DNA of 63,162 bases from Frateuria defendens (GTDB lineage: Bacteria; Pseudomonadota; Gammaproteobacteria; Xanthomonadales; Rhodanobacteraceae): contig NZ_LFQR01000082.1 of the NCBI RefSeq assembly GCF_001182895.1, positions 1 to 63,162 on the forward strand. The letters run 5' to 3'. The notes under the pieces were generated by a model. That model worked only from the letters and a program-made list of their open reading frames with translations, made no database searches and was not told the origin of the DNA. The position numbers were made by a program, and so were the translations under genes. This document shows, piece by piece, positions 50,022 through 58,818 of the stretch (within the stretch, counting starts at the first letter, position 1; each line of letters starts with the position of its first letter).

Positions 50022-50055
50022 TTGACAAAAAAGTGTTACGGACGTATAGACGTCT
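50022..50055 (+). promoter_or_regulatory. cysB promoter overlapping two met-box-like 8-mers
   Basis: TTGACA (50022-50027) and TATAGA (50045-50050) are 17 bases apart, a near-consensus promoter. GGACGTAT (50040-50047) and AGACGTCT (50048-50055) are adjacent 8-mers; the second equals the E. coli MetJ met box exactly and the pair covers the -10. The same pattern precedes cysJ. A repressor binding here would block cysB. Confidence 0.65.
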
Positions 50056-50093
50056 ACTTATGTTTTCGCCGATCCGGACACGTCAGAGCCGTC

Positions 50094-50118
50094 GCCTCGA
50101 GGCTTATGCCCTCGAGGC
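50094..50118 (+). other. hairpin in the cysB leader
   Basis: GCCTCGAGG and CCTCGAGGC pair perfectly over 9 bp with a 7-base loop, ~37 bases after the predicted transcription start and 87 bases before the cysB ATG. It lacks a T run. A role in mRNA stability or leader regulation is possible. Confidence 0.4.
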
Positions 50119-50204
50119 ACTGGCGTGCCAGATCCGCAAGCGATGTACCCGGGCCGGTTGCCGCGTTTCCATCGCCACCCACGACCGTCCACGAGAACCT
50201 CGCC

Positions 50205-51197
50205 ATGACCCTGACCCAATTGCGATACCTGGTCGCCATCGCCGACGCCGGCCTCAACATCACGCTCGCCGCCGAGCGTGTCCACGCCACCCAGCCCGGA
50301 CTCAGCAAGCAGCTGCGGCAGCTTGAGGACGAGCTCGGTTTCCTGCTGTTCGTCCGCAAGGGCAAGAGCCTCGACGCGGTGACCCACGCCGGCCAGCACG
50401 TGCTGGCGCGCGCCCGCACCGTGCTCGGCGAGGTCGGCAACATCCGCTCGCTGGCGGCCAACCTGCGCAACGAAGCGCGCGGCGAGCTGCGCATCGCCAC
50501 TACCCACACCCAGGCGCGCTTCGCGCTGCCCACCGCCATCGCGGCGCTCAATACGCTGTACCCGGAAGTGAGCGTGCACCTGCAGCCGGCGCGCGACGCG
50601 GAGATCCTGGCCCAGCTGGAAGCCGGCCGCGCCGACCTCGCCGTGATCAGCACCGTCGGCGCCCCGCCCAGCGGCGGCATCGCCCTGCCCGCCTACCGCT
50701 GGCAGCGCCTGATCGTGGCGCCGCAGGGCCACCCGCTCGCCGCGCTCAAGCGCCCGCTCACGCTGGACGACCTGGCCGCGCATCCGCTGGTCAGCTACGA
50801 CTCCTCGCGCCGGCCCGAATCCTCGTTGCGGCGCGCCTTCGAGGCCGTGGGCCTGCACCCGCAGATCGCCATGACCGCCGGCGACGCCGACCTCATCAAG
50901 ACCTACGTGCGCGCCGGCCTCGGCGTCGGCGTGCTGGCCGAGATGGCCCTGCAGGCGGAAGACACCGACCTGCGCCGGCTGCCGGCCGAGCACCTGCTGC
51001 CGGCCTGCACCACCTGGCTGGTGCTGCGGCGGGACGCGGTGCTGCGCGAATACGTGCTGGAGTTCATCGCCCGCTTCGCCCCGCATCTGGACCGCCGCGA
51101 CGTGGCCCGCGCCCTGGCCGACGCCGAGCCGCGCGACTGGCCGGCGGTGCCGCACTGGCGCGAGCGCTCGGGCCCGACGCTGTCGGTTGCGGCCTAA
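50205..51197 (+). CDS. cysB: CysB-like LysR regulator of sulfur assimilation
   Basis: CysB activates sulfate-assimilation genes in response to O-acetylserine or N-acetylserine. The 330-residue protein begins TLTQLRYLVAIADAGLNITL, then AAERVHATQPGLSKQLRQLE, the winged HTH in CysB/Cbl style. The effector domain opens ELRIATTHTQARFALPTAIA, with the TTHTQARY-like motif that marks CysB. Length is near E. coli CysB (324). Divergent from cysG and followed by a terminator, it sits between the cysGK and cysJIH-sat units it should control. The start ATG 50205 is family-matched; the predicted leader is ~150 bases. Confidence 0.95.
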   Translation: MTLTQLRYLVAIADAGLNITLAAERVHATQPGLSKQLRQLEDELGFLLFVRKGKSLDAVTHAGQHVLARARTVLGEVGNIRSLAANLRNEARGELRIATTHTQARFALPTAIAALNTLYPEVSVHLQPARDAEILAQLEAGRADLAVISTVGAPPSGGIALPAYRWQRLIVAPQGHPLAALKRPLTLDDLAAHPLVSYDSSRRPESSLRRAFEAVGLHPQIAMTAGDADLIKTYVRAGLGVGVLAEMALQAEDTDLRRLPAEHLLPACTTWLVLRRDAVLREYVLEFIARFAPHLDRRDVARALADAEPRDWPAVPHWRERSGPTLSVAA

Positions 51198-51243
51198 AGT
51201 TCGCCGACGGCGCACCAGCCGCCGCCACGAAGCCCGCCCGCAA

Positions 51244-51268
51244 AAAGGCCCGGCCATGCCGGGCCTTT
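51244..51268. terminator. shared terminator between cysB and the sat/cysC gene
   Basis: AAAGGCCCGGC and GCCGGGCCTTT form a perfect 11-bp stem with loop CAT, flanked by A and T runs on the two sides. It can terminate both convergent units. Confidence 0.85.
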
Positions 51269-51353
51269 CCTTTGCGCTCCGTGCCGACGACATCGCCAGC
51301 GTGTACCGGCGGCGCACCCCATGCCCTGCGGCACGGCATGACGCCGCCCGCCC

Positions 51354-53099
51354 TCACGCCCCGATCAGGCCGCGGTTGCGCAGCAGGGTGAGGATGTGCC
51401 GCGCCAGCGTCACCGGCTCGGCGCTGCTGGCGTCCACGCGCAGCTCCGGCTGCTCGGGCACCTCGTAGGGGTCGCTGATGCCGGTGAAGCCGGCGATCTT
51501 GCCCGCCCGCGCCTGCGCGTAGAGGCCCTTGCGGTCACGCGCCTCGCACACTTCCAGCGGCGTCTCCACGTGGACCTCCACGAAGTCGCCGTGCGCCTCC
51601 ACCAGCGCGCGCGCCTCGGCGCGGGCGTCGGCATAGGGCGCGATCGGCGCGCACACCGCGATGCCGCCGTGGCGCACGATCTCGCTGGCCACGTAGCCGA
51701 TGCGGGTGACGTTGGCGGCGCGGTCCTCGCGCGAGAAGCCCAGGCCGCGCGAGAGGTGCTTGCGCACCTCGTCGCCGTCCAGCACCGTCACCGGCCGGCT
51801 GCCCTGCTCCAGCAGCTGGGCGATCACCGCCTGCGCCAGGGTGGACTTGCCGGCGCCGGAAAACCCGGTGAAGAACAGCGCGAAGCCGCGCTGCGCCTGC
51901 GCCGGGTGCCGCTCGCGCAGGATCCGCACCACCTCCGGGAAGGTGAACCACTCCGGGATCGCCTCGCCCGCGTGCAGGCGGCGGCGCAGCTCGGTGCCGG
52001 AGATGTCGCGCACCTCGTCCTGCGGCGTCACTTCGGTGGAAGGCAGGTAGGCGTCGCGGTTGGCCGCGTAGACCATCGCCGGGAACGGCACGATGGCGAT
52101 GCCCAGCTCGTGCTGGTGGCGCTCCAGCAGCGCCTGCGCCTCGAACGGGTCGTAGAACGGCTTGCCGCTGGCGTCCTTGCCGGGGCCGGCGTGGTCGCGG
52201 CCCACGATGAAGTGGCTGGCGCCGTAGTTCTTGCGGATGATCGCGTGCCACAGCGCCTCGCGCGGGCCGCCCATGCGCATCGCCAGCGGCAGCAGCGAGA
52301 GCTTCACGCTGTCCTCGGGGTAATGCGGCAGCAGCGCCTGGTAGCAGCGCACGCGGGTGTAGTGGTCCACGTCGCCCGGCTTGGTGCGGCCCACCACCGG
52401 CTGCAGCAGCAGCCGGGCACCGGCCAGCTCGGCAGCGCGCAGGGTCAGCTCGCGGTGCGCGCGGTGCATCGGGTTGCGGGTCTGGAAGGCCACGATGCGG
52501 TCCCAGCCGTTGGCCGCGAACCACTCGCGCAGGCCGCGCGGGGTGTCGCGCAGTTCGCCGAAGTCATAGTGCGCCGGCGGCTGCACGCCGCGCACGCGCC
52601 CGCCCACGTAGGCCGGGCCGGTGCGGTCGAGCAGCTCGGCCACGCCCGGGTGCAGGCGGTCGGTGGTGCCGAACACCTGCTGCGCCTCGTGCAGGCGGTC
52701 GGGCCAGTAGATGTCGCTCACCTCCAGCACCGCCAGCGGCACGCCCTGGCTGTCGCGCAGGGCGATCTCGCTGCCGGCCTCGAGCCGGGCGGCGAAGGCC
52801 TCGCTCACGTCCAGGGTGATCGGCATCGGCCACAGCGTGCCGTCGGCCAGACGCGACTCGGCCACCACGCGGTCGTAGTCGCGCCGGGTCAGGAAGCCCT
52901 CCAGCGGCGAGAAGGCGCCGTTGAGCAGCAGCTCCAGGTCGCACAGCTGGCGGGCGTTGAGGTCGAGGCCGGGCAGCTCGGCGCTGCGGCGCTTGAGCGC
53001 CTCGGCCTCGGCCTTCGGCAGGTAGAGTTCCTTCAGTACGCCGCCGTGCGGCGCGACGAGCGGGTCGCCGATTACCTCGGCAAGGGCAGTACGGGTCAT
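51354..53099 (-). CDS. bifunctional ATP sulfurylase/adenylylsulfate kinase
   Basis: This fusion protein makes APS from sulfate and ATP and then PAPS. The 581-residue protein has an N-terminal homodimer-type ATP sulfurylase (Sat): LYLPKAEAEALKRRSAELPG, FQTRNPMHRAH (about 205-215, nucleotide site), then GRDHAGPGKDASG. A C-terminal APS kinase domain begins around residue 405 with the P-loop GFSGAGKST (412-420), DGDEVRKHLSRGLGFSREDR and FVEVHVETPLEVCEARDRKG. Sat-type differs from the CysDN heterodimer used by E. coli, and none of cysD/cysN is in the window. It follows cysH by 66 bases and is the last gene of the cysJIH unit. ATG 53099 was chosen for the family start. Confidence 0.93.
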   Translation of the reverse strand: MTRTALAEVIGDPLVAPHGGVLKELYLPKAEAEALKRRSAELPGLDLNARQLCDLELLLNGAFSPLEGFLTRRDYDRVVAESRLADGTLWPMPITLDVSEAFAARLEAGSEIALRDSQGVPLAVLEVSDIYWPDRLHEAQQVFGTTDRLHPGVAELLDRTGPAYVGGRVRGVQPPAHYDFGELRDTPRGLREWFAANGWDRIVAFQTRNPMHRAHRELTLRAAELAGARLLLQPVVGRTKPGDVDHYTRVRCYQALLPHYPEDSVKLSLLPLAMRMGGPREALWHAIIRKNYGASHFIVGRDHAGPGKDASGKPFYDPFEAQALLERHQHELGIAIVPFPAMVYAANRDAYLPSTEVTPQDEVRDISGTELRRRLHAGEAIPEWFTFPEVVRILRERHPAQAQRGFALFFTGFSGAGKSTLAQAVIAQLLEQGSRPVTVLDGDEVRKHLSRGLGFSREDRAANVTRIGYVASEIVRHGGIAVCAPIAPYADARAEARALVEAHGDFVEVHVETPLEVCEARDRKGLYAQARAGKIAGFTGISDPYEVPEQPELRVDASSAEPVTLARHILTLLRNRGLIGA

Positions 53100-53165
53100 G
53101 GCTGTTTTCTTTTGTTGGTCGGGGGTAGCGCCGCACATGGCGGCAACGATACGGCTAAAGCGGAC

Positions 53166-53888
53166 TCAAGCGAACTCGTGCAGGCCACACTCGCGTTTCA
53201 GGCCGAAGAAACGGGTGTCTTCGAGGTCCATGCCCGGTTCCCAGCGCCGGGTGGTGTGGACGTCGCCGATGGAGAGGTAGCCCTGCTCCCACAGCGGGTG
53301 GTACGGCAGGCCGTGGCGCTTGAGGTAGAGCCCCACGTCGCGGTCGCTCCAGTCGGCCAGCGGGTGCCACTTCCAGCGGCCCTCGCGCCATTCGGCGAAG
53401 TCGATGGCGGCGCGGGTCCTGGCCTGCCCTCGGCGCAGGCCGGCGAACCAGCCGGCGGCGCCCAGCTCCTCCAGCGCACGGCGCATCGGCTCCACCTTGC
53501 GCAGGCGGTTGTAGCGCTCGATGCCGGCCACGCCCTGCTCCCACAGCCGGCCGTAGCGCGCCTCCATGCGGGCCGGGCTGAGCGGCGACTGGTACACCTT
53601 GAGGTTGAGCGAGAGCCGCTCGGCCAGCTCGTCGATGAAACGGTAGGTTTCCGGGAACAGGTAGCCGGTGTCGATCAGCACCACCGGCAGGTCCGGCTGC
53701 AGCTGGGTCAGCAGGTGCAGCGACACCGCCGCCTGGGCGCCGAAGCTGGAGGACAGCACCTGCGGCCCCGGCAGCTGTTCCAGCGCCCAGGCCGCCCGCG
53801 CCTCGGCCGGGCGGCCGGCCAGCCAGCGGTTGAGTTCGGCGCGCGCGGCCGTGTCGTGGCGCGCGCTTTCCAGCAGGGCCCGGCTCAT
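53166..53888 (-). CDS. cysH: phosphoadenosine phosphosulfate (PAPS) reductase
   Basis: CysH reduces PAPS to sulfite with thioredoxin or glutaredoxin. The 240-residue protein has the PP-loop-type site [20 protein letters not shown], then [35 protein letters not shown] and [12 protein letters not shown]. The only cysteine, in KRECGLHEF near the C-terminus (about 234), is the catalytic one, so this is the PAPS-using type without the Fe-S cluster cysteines of APS reductases, consistent with the APS kinase domain encoded downstream. The ATG overlaps the cysI stop (ATGA); a longer in-frame extension is only a shadow of cysI. Confidence 0.95.
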   Translation of the reverse strand: MSRALLESARHDTAARAELNRWLAGRPAEARAAWALEQLPGPQVLSSSFGAQAAVSLHLLTQLQPDLPVVLIDTGYLFPETYRFIDELAERLSLNLKVYQSPLSPARMEARYGRLWEQGVAGIERYNRLRKVEPMRRALEELGAAGWFAGLRRGQARTRAAIDFAEWREGRWKWHPLADWSDRDVGLYLKRHGLPYHPLWEQGYLSIGDVHTTRRWEPGMDLEDTRFFGLKRECGLHEFA

Positions 53889-55579
53889 GGCGTCACCTCC
53901 AGGGGGATGGCCCGCGACGGCGCCGGCTCGAGCACGCCCGCGCGCAGCAGGAAATCGCCGAAGCGCTCCTCTTCGTCGCGCTCGACCGCGTAGCGCGCGA
54001 ACAGCGGCTCCAGCGCGGCGAGGATGGCGTCCTCGTCCACGTTCTCGCGGTAGACCCGGTTGAGCCGCTGGCCGGTGAAGTCGGCGCCCAGGCGCAGGTC
54101 GTAGCGGCCCGGGCCGCGCCCGACCAGGGCGATCTCGCCCAGGTACGGCCGCGAGCAGCCGTTGGGGCAGCCGGACAGGCGCAGCAGGATCGGCGCCTCG
54201 CGCAGGCCGTGCCGTGCCAGCGCGGCTTCGAGCCGCGGCAGCAGCGCCGGCAGGTAGCGCTCGCTCTCGGCCATCGCCAGGCCGCAGGTGGGCAGCGCCA
54301 CGCAGGCCACCGCGTGGCGGCGGATGCCGCTGTAGCGCTCGCCGCCGTCCAGGCCGTGCTCGCGCACGAGGGCGTCGATGCCCGCGCGGTCCGGCTCCGC
54401 CACGTTGGCCACGATCACGTTCTGGTTGCAGGTGAGGCGGAAGTCGCCCCGGTGCACCTGCGCCAGCTCGCGCAGGCCGGTGAGCCAGCGCCGCGCGCCC
54501 ACGTCGGCCAGGCGCCCGGCCTCGATGTGCAGGGTGAGGTGCCAGCGACCGTCCTGCCCCTGCGTCCAGCCGTAGCGGTCGCCGTTGTGGTCGAAACGGA
54601 AGGCGCGCGCCGGCTCCAGCGCAAAGCCCAGGCGCGCCTCCAGCTCGGCCTTGAAGGCGTCGAGGCCGCGGTGGTCCAGCGTGTACTTGAGCCGCGCGTG
54701 CTTGCGCTCGCTGCGGTTGCCCCAGTCGCGCTGCACCGCCACCACGCCCTCGGCCACCGCGATCAGCTGGTCGGGCGTGGCGAAGCCGATCACGCTGCCC
54801 AGCCGCGGATAGGTAGTGGGATCGCCGTGCGCGGCGCCCATGCCGCCGCCGATCGCCACGTTGAAGCCGAGCAGCTCGCCCTGCTCGATCACCGCGATCA
54901 GCCCCAGGTCCTGGGCGAACACGTCGATGTCGTTGAGCGGCGGGATCGCCAGCCCGATCTTGAACTTGCGCGGCAGGTAGGTGGCGCCGTACAGCGGCTC
55001 CTCCTCCGCCTCGCCGGCGAGCTTCTCGCCGTCCAGCCAGATCTCGTGGTAGGCGCGCGTCCGCGGCGCCAGATGCTCGGACAGGCGCGCCGCCCAGGCG
55101 TAGGCGTGCGCGTGCGCGGCGGATTCCACCGGGTTGGGCGTGCTCACCACCGTGCGCACCACGTCGCCGCAGGCGCCGATGGTGGTGGCGAGCGCGTGGT
55201 GGATCGCCGCGATGGTGGGCTTGAGCCGGCGCTTGATCACGCCGTGCCATTGGAAAGTCTGCCGCGTGGTGATGCGCAGGCTGCCGTTGGCGTACTCGCG
55301 CGCGATGCGGTCGAAGGCCAGCCACTGCGCCGGCGTCACCACGCCGCCCGGCAGGCGCGCGCGCAGCATGAAGGAGAACGCGGGCTCCAGCTTCTGCTTG
55401 CGGCGCTCCTCGCGCAGGTCGCGGTCGTCCTGCTGGTAGCTGCCGTGGAACTTGAGCAGCTTGTTGTCGTCCTCGCTGATCGCGCCGGTGACCGGGTCGG
55501 CCAGCCCCTGCTCGAGGGTGCCGCGCAGGTAGCGGCTCGCGGCCTTGATGCGTTCGAAATCGGAAAGGGGGGCGGTCAT
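53885..55579 (-). CDS. cysI: sulfite reductase hemoprotein beta subunit
   Basis: CysI reduces sulfite to sulfide by six electrons on a siroheme coupled to a 4Fe-4S cluster, receiving electrons from CysJ. The 564-residue protein has paired ferredoxin-nitrite/sulfite reductase domains. Cluster/siroheme cysteines are visible as [18 protein letters not shown] and [16 protein letters not shown] (about 430-480). [20 protein letters not shown] and [18 protein letters not shown] are typical N-terminal features. Length is near E. coli CysI (570). cysG in the next unit supplies the siroheme. The stop overlaps cysH by ATGA and the start lies 8 bases after the cysJ stop, so cysJIH is one transcript. Confidence 0.96.
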   Translation of the reverse strand: MTAPLSDFERIKAASRYLRGTLEQGLADPVTGAISEDDNKLLKFHGSYQQDDRDLREERRKQKLEPAFSFMLRARLPGGVVTPAQWLAFDRIAREYANGSLRITTRQTFQWHGVIKRRLKPTIAAIHHALATTIGACGDVVRTVVSTPNPVESAAHAHAYAWAARLSEHLAPRTRAYHEIWLDGEKLAGEAEEEPLYGATYLPRKFKIGLAIPPLNDIDVFAQDLGLIAVIEQGELLGFNVAIGGGMGAAHGDPTTYPRLGSVIGFATPDQLIAVAEGVVAVQRDWGNRSERKHARLKYTLDHRGLDAFKAELEARLGFALEPARAFRFDHNGDRYGWTQGQDGRWHLTLHIEAGRLADVGARRWLTGLRELAQVHRGDFRLTCNQNVIVANVAEPDRAGIDALVREHGLDGGERYSGIRRHAVACVALPTCGLAMAESERYLPALLPRLEAALARHGLREAPILLRLSGCPNGCSRPYLGEIALVGRGPGRYDLRLGADFTGQRLNRVYRENVDEDAILAALEPLFARYAVERDEEERFGDFLLRAGVLEPAPSRAIPLEVTP

Positions 55580-55587
55580 GGCGTTCT

Positions 55588-57384
55588 TCAGTAGACGTCG
55601 CGGGCGTAGCGGCCCTGTTGCAGCAGTTCGGCGAGCCAGGCGGAGGCGTCCTCGGACGAGAGAGCGCCGTGGGTGGCGATCACCTCGATCAGCGCGGCAT
55701 GGACGTCCCTGGCCATGTGCTTGGCGTCGCCGCAGACGTAGAGGTGGGCGCCCTCGCGCAGCCAGGCGTAGAGCTCACGCCCCTGCTCGCGGATGCGCTG
55801 CTGCACATAGGTTTTTTGTAGCCCTTCTTCCCGCGAGAAGGCGAGATCGAGGCGATGCAGCGAGCCGTCCTTGAGCGCCTGCTGCCACTCCACCTGGTAG
55901 AGGAAATCCTGCGAGAAACGGCGGTTGCCGAAGAACAGCCAGTTGCGCCCGCGCGCGCCCTGCTCCCGGCGATGCTGCACGAAGGCGCGGAACGGCGCCA
56001 CGCCGGTGCCGGGGCCGATCATGATGACGTCGCGGCTGCTGTCCTGCGGCAGGCGGAAGCGCTCGTTGGCCTCGATGAAGACCGGCACGCCAGCGTCCTC
56101 CTCGCTGGCCGCGAGGAAGGCGGAAGCCGCGCCCCAGCGCTGCTCGCCCTGGTTCCGGTAGTCCACCACCGCCACCGTGAGGTGCACCTCCTCGCCCACC
56201 GCCGCCTGGCTGGAGGCGATCGAGTACAGCCGCGGCGTCAGCGGGCGCAGCGCGGCCACCAGCGCGGTGGCGTCCCACGCGGCCGGGTGGCGGCGCAGCA
56301 GGTCGATCGGCTGCTCGCGCTCCAGCACGGCCGCCAGCTCGACGGCGTGTTCCGGGCGCAGCAGGCCGCGCAGCGCCTCGTCGCCGGCGGCCTCGGCGTG
56401 GGCGGCCAGCCAGCCGCGGCCAAGCCGGGTCAGCTCGCGCTCGCGGCCCAGCCACTGCGCCAGCGGCAGGCTGCGGCCGGCGTGGGTCACCGGCTGCTCG
56501 CCGTCCAGTTTCAGGGCGTCGAGCCACTGTGCCACCAGCGCCGGCGGATTGACCGGCCACACGCCCACCGCATCGCCCGGCTCGTAGCGCAGCCCGGCGC
56601 CTTCCAGCGAAAGTTCGAGATGGCGGATGTCGCGCTCGTCGTCGCGGGCCACGATGCGCTGGTTGGCCAGCACCGCCGCCGGGTAGGGGCGGTCGCGGTC
56701 ATGCGCCGCCACGCTCGGCACCGCGTGCAGGGCCGGCACCCGCGCCGCCGGCGCCTCGGCCTTCAGCGCCTCGCGCGCCAGGGCCAGCGCCTGCGCCGCC
56801 CACGGCGCCGCCACCGTCTCCACGTCCACGTCGGCCTCGCCCAGCGGCGCCAGCCGCGTGCCGCCGAGCTCGGCCAGGCGCGCGTCCAGCTGGCGGCCGA
56901 TGGCGCAGAACTGCGGGTAGCTGGAATCGCCCAGGCCCAGCACGGCGAATTTGAGCGCGGGCAGCTTCGGCGCGCGCTTGCCGGTGATGAACTCCACCAG
57001 CCCGCGCGCGTCGTCCGGCGGCTCGCCCTCGCCCTGGGTGCTGATCACCATCACCAGGTGGCGTTCCTGCGCCAGCTCGCGCTGCGGGTAGGCGTCGGCG
57101 CGCAGCAGGCGCACTGGCAGCCCGGCCGCCTCGAGCTCCTTCACGAGCCGCTCGGCCACGCGGCGGGCGTTGCCGGTCTGGCTGCCGTACACCACCGTCA
57201 GCGGCGAGGACGCCTGGGACGCTGCGGCCGGCGCCGGCGCCCGGCCTTCCGCCCTGGCGGCAACCCAGGCGGCCACCCAGTAGAGTTCGGCCGGCCCGAG
57301 GCCGTCGACCAGCTTCCCGAGCAAGGCGATCTTCCCGGCATCGAGGGCGGGGGCGGCAAGCTCGGGCACGGCGACAGCGTTCAC
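55588..57384 (-). CDS. cysJ: sulfite reductase flavoprotein alpha subunit
   Basis: CysJ moves electrons from NADPH through FAD and FMN to CysI. The 598-residue protein has a flavodoxin domain ([20 protein letters not shown], ~64-83), a connecting FAD-binding domain ([20 protein letters not shown]) and an NADPH-binding domain ([20 protein letters not shown], then [20 protein letters not shown], ending ARDVY, with Tyr last as in the family). Length matches E. coli CysJ (599). The start is GTG 57384, preceded by AAGGAA eight bases upstream; a much longer in-frame reading frame is not protein-like. Met-box-like repeats lie directly upstream. Confidence 0.95.
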   Translation of the reverse strand: MNAVAVPELAAPALDAGKIALLGKLVDGLGPAELYWVAAWVAARAEGRAPAPAAASQASSPLTVVYGSQTGNARRVAERLVKELEAAGLPVRLLRADAYPQRELAQERHLVMVISTQGEGEPPDDARGLVEFITGKRAPKLPALKFAVLGLGDSSYPQFCAIGRQLDARLAELGGTRLAPLGEADVDVETVAAPWAAQALALAREALKAEAPAARVPALHAVPSVAAHDRDRPYPAAVLANQRIVARDDERDIRHLELSLEGAGLRYEPGDAVGVWPVNPPALVAQWLDALKLDGEQPVTHAGRSLPLAQWLGRERELTRLGRGWLAAHAEAAGDEALRGLLRPEHAVELAAVLEREQPIDLLRRHPAAWDATALVAALRPLTPRLYSIASSQAAVGEEVHLTVAVVDYRNQGEQRWGAASAFLAASEEDAGVPVFIEANERFRLPQDSSRDVIMIGPGTGVAPFRAFVQHRREQGARGRNWLFFGNRRFSQDFLYQVEWQQALKDGSLHRLDLAFSREEGLQKTYVQQRIREQGRELYAWLREGAHLYVCGDAKHMARDVHAALIEVIATHGALSSEDASAWLAELLQQGRYARDVY

Positions 57385-57396
57385 AGCAATTTCCTT

Positions 57397-57420
57397 GGAC
57401 GTCCATACGTCTGGCCGTCC
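57397..57420 (-). promoter_or_regulatory. three tandem met-box-like 8-mers before cysJ
   Basis: On the minus strand GGACGGCC, AGACGTAT and GGACGTCC follow each other without gaps, ending just before the cysJ ribosome binding site. They match AGACGTCT at 5, 7 and 6 of 8 positions. The last two share 13 of 14 core bases with the cysB site. Confidence 0.6.
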
Positions 57421-57421
57421 A

Positions 57422-57450
57422 AAATTAGTCACCCCTATACATATAAACAA
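57422..57450 (-). promoter_or_regulatory. possible cysJIH-sat promoter
   Basis: On the minus strand TTGTTT (57450-57445) and TAATTT (57427-57422) are 17 bases apart, in an unusually AT-rich stretch. Transcription would start inside the met-box-like repeats. The elements are weak, as expected if an activator such as CysB is needed. Confidence 0.4.
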
Positions 57451-57624
57451 AGGACATCTCGGCATGTGCTTATGCCGATGCCTTATTTCCCCCCGTCCCT
57501 GCCGGCGCCTAGGCTTCGTCCCAGGCTTCATCCGTCCATCGAACCCGCCGCCGGCCCCATCCCCTAACGGCGAGCACCGTCCGGGCCTGCTGGCCCGGCC
57601 GATGCGTGCGGCTACAATCGGCGG

Positions 57625-58818
57625 ATGAAGCCAACCATCCCGCCCCCCATCGAAGTCCGCGGCTCCGCCAGGCAGCCGCTGGGCATGCCCCCGGCGCAGT
57701 TCCTGCGCGACTACTGGCAGAAGCGGCCGCTGCTGGTCCGCCACGCCTTCCCCGGCTTCCAGCCGCCGATCGCGCCGGAGGACCTGGCCGGGCTCGCCTG
57801 CGAGGAAGGCGCGCTGTCGCGCCTGATCGTCCACGACGCCGCCCGCGAGCGCTGGAAGGTGAAGACGGGCCCGCTCGCCGAGGCCGACTTCGCCCGCACC
57901 GGCGACGCCAACTGGACCCTGCTGGTGCAGGACGTGGACAAGTGGGACGCCGACGTGGCGGCGCTGCTGGAGCCCTTCGCCTTCCTGCCCAGCTGGCGCG
58001 TGGACGACATCATGATCTCCTACGCCGAGCCCGGCGGCGGCGTGGGCGCCCACGTGGACCAATACGACGTGTTCCTGATCCAGGGCCAGGGCCTGCGCCA
58101 CTGGGCGATCAGCACCGACCCGGACGCGCCCCGGGACGTCCGCCCCGACGTGGAACTCAAGCAGCTGGCCCATTTCGAGCCCACCCACGAATGGCTGCTC
58201 GAACCGGGCGACCTGCTCTACCTGCCGCCCGGCGTGCCGCACGACGGCGTGGCCTTCGGCGGCCCCTGCATGACCTTCTCGGTGGGCATGCGCGCGCCCT
58301 CGCAGGCCGAGCTCACCGGCGACCTGGCCGACTACCTCGCCGAGCGCCTGCCCGACGAGCTGCGCTACGCCGACCCCGACCTCGCCCCGGCCAAGGCCCC
58401 CGGCGAGATCGACCGCGCCGCCCTCGCCCGCGTGAAGGCCGCGCTGCCGTTCGCCGCCGCGCTGGACGAGGACACCCTGCGCGACTGGTTCGGCCGCTTC
58501 ATCACCCGCTACCGCCTGGCCCAGCAGCCGGCGGCGCCGGCCCGCCCGCCCGGCGAGGCCGCCCTGCGCAAGCAGCTCGACGCCGGCGCCGAGCTGCTGC
58601 GCCATCCGTGGACGCGGCTGGCCTGGAGCCGCGGCCGCCGCGGCGCCACCCTGTTCGCCAACGGCGAAGCCTGGCCCGCGCCGCCGGCGCTGGCCGCCCG
58701 GCTGTGCGCCCAGCGCGCGCTGCGGCTGGAAGCCAGCCCGGGCGAAGCGGAGCTGGCCCTGCTGCACGCCCTGGTCGAGGGCGGCCACCTGGTGCTACGC
58801 AAACCCCGGCGGCGATGA
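57625..58818 (+). CDS. roxA: ribosomal protein uL16 3-hydroxylase (JmjC/cupin, RoxA/YcfD-like)
   Basis: RoxA is a 2-oxoglutarate/Fe(II) oxygenase that hydroxylates an arginine of ribosomal protein uL16 in E. coli. The 397-residue protein has the cupin core MISYAEPGGGVGAHVDQYDV, where H-x-D gives two iron ligands, and DLLYLPPGVPHDGVAFGG with the third His. The C-terminal helical region (LRDWFGRFITRYRLAQQPAA and after) fits the dimerisation/winged-helix part. Length is near E. coli YcfD (373). A TACAAT at 57613-57618 would put the transcription start about at the ATG, possibly a leaderless mRNA. ATGA overlap with the GNAT gene. Confidence 0.92.
   Translation: MKPTIPPPIEVRGSARQPLGMPPAQFLRDYWQKRPLLVRHAFPGFQPPIAPEDLAGLACEEGALSRLIVHDAARERWKVKTGPLAEADFARTGDANWTLLVQDVDKWDADVAALLEPFAFLPSWRVDDIMISYAEPGGGVGAHVDQYDVFLIQGQGLRHWAISTDPDAPRDVRPDVELKQLAHFEPTHEWLLEPGDLLYLPPGVPHDGVAFGGPCMTFSVGMRAPSQAELTGDLADYLAERLPDELRYADPDLAPAKAPGEIDRAALARVKAALPFAAALDEDTLRDWFGRFITRYRLAQQPAAPARPPGEAALRKQLDAGAELLRHPWTRLAWSRGRRGATLFANGEAWPAPPALAARLCAQRALRLEASPGEAELALLHALVEGGHLVLRKPRRR

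Noticed and set aside
50060-50326. Open frame in the cysB leader with several cysteines, a possible leader peptide
   Set aside because: It has no ribosome binding site, continues into cysB in another frame, and its cysteines are not clustered before an attenuator-like hairpin.
57385-58788. N-terminal extension of the cysJ frame
   Set aside because: It is antisense to roxA and shows no flavodoxin-related sequence before the GTG at 57384.
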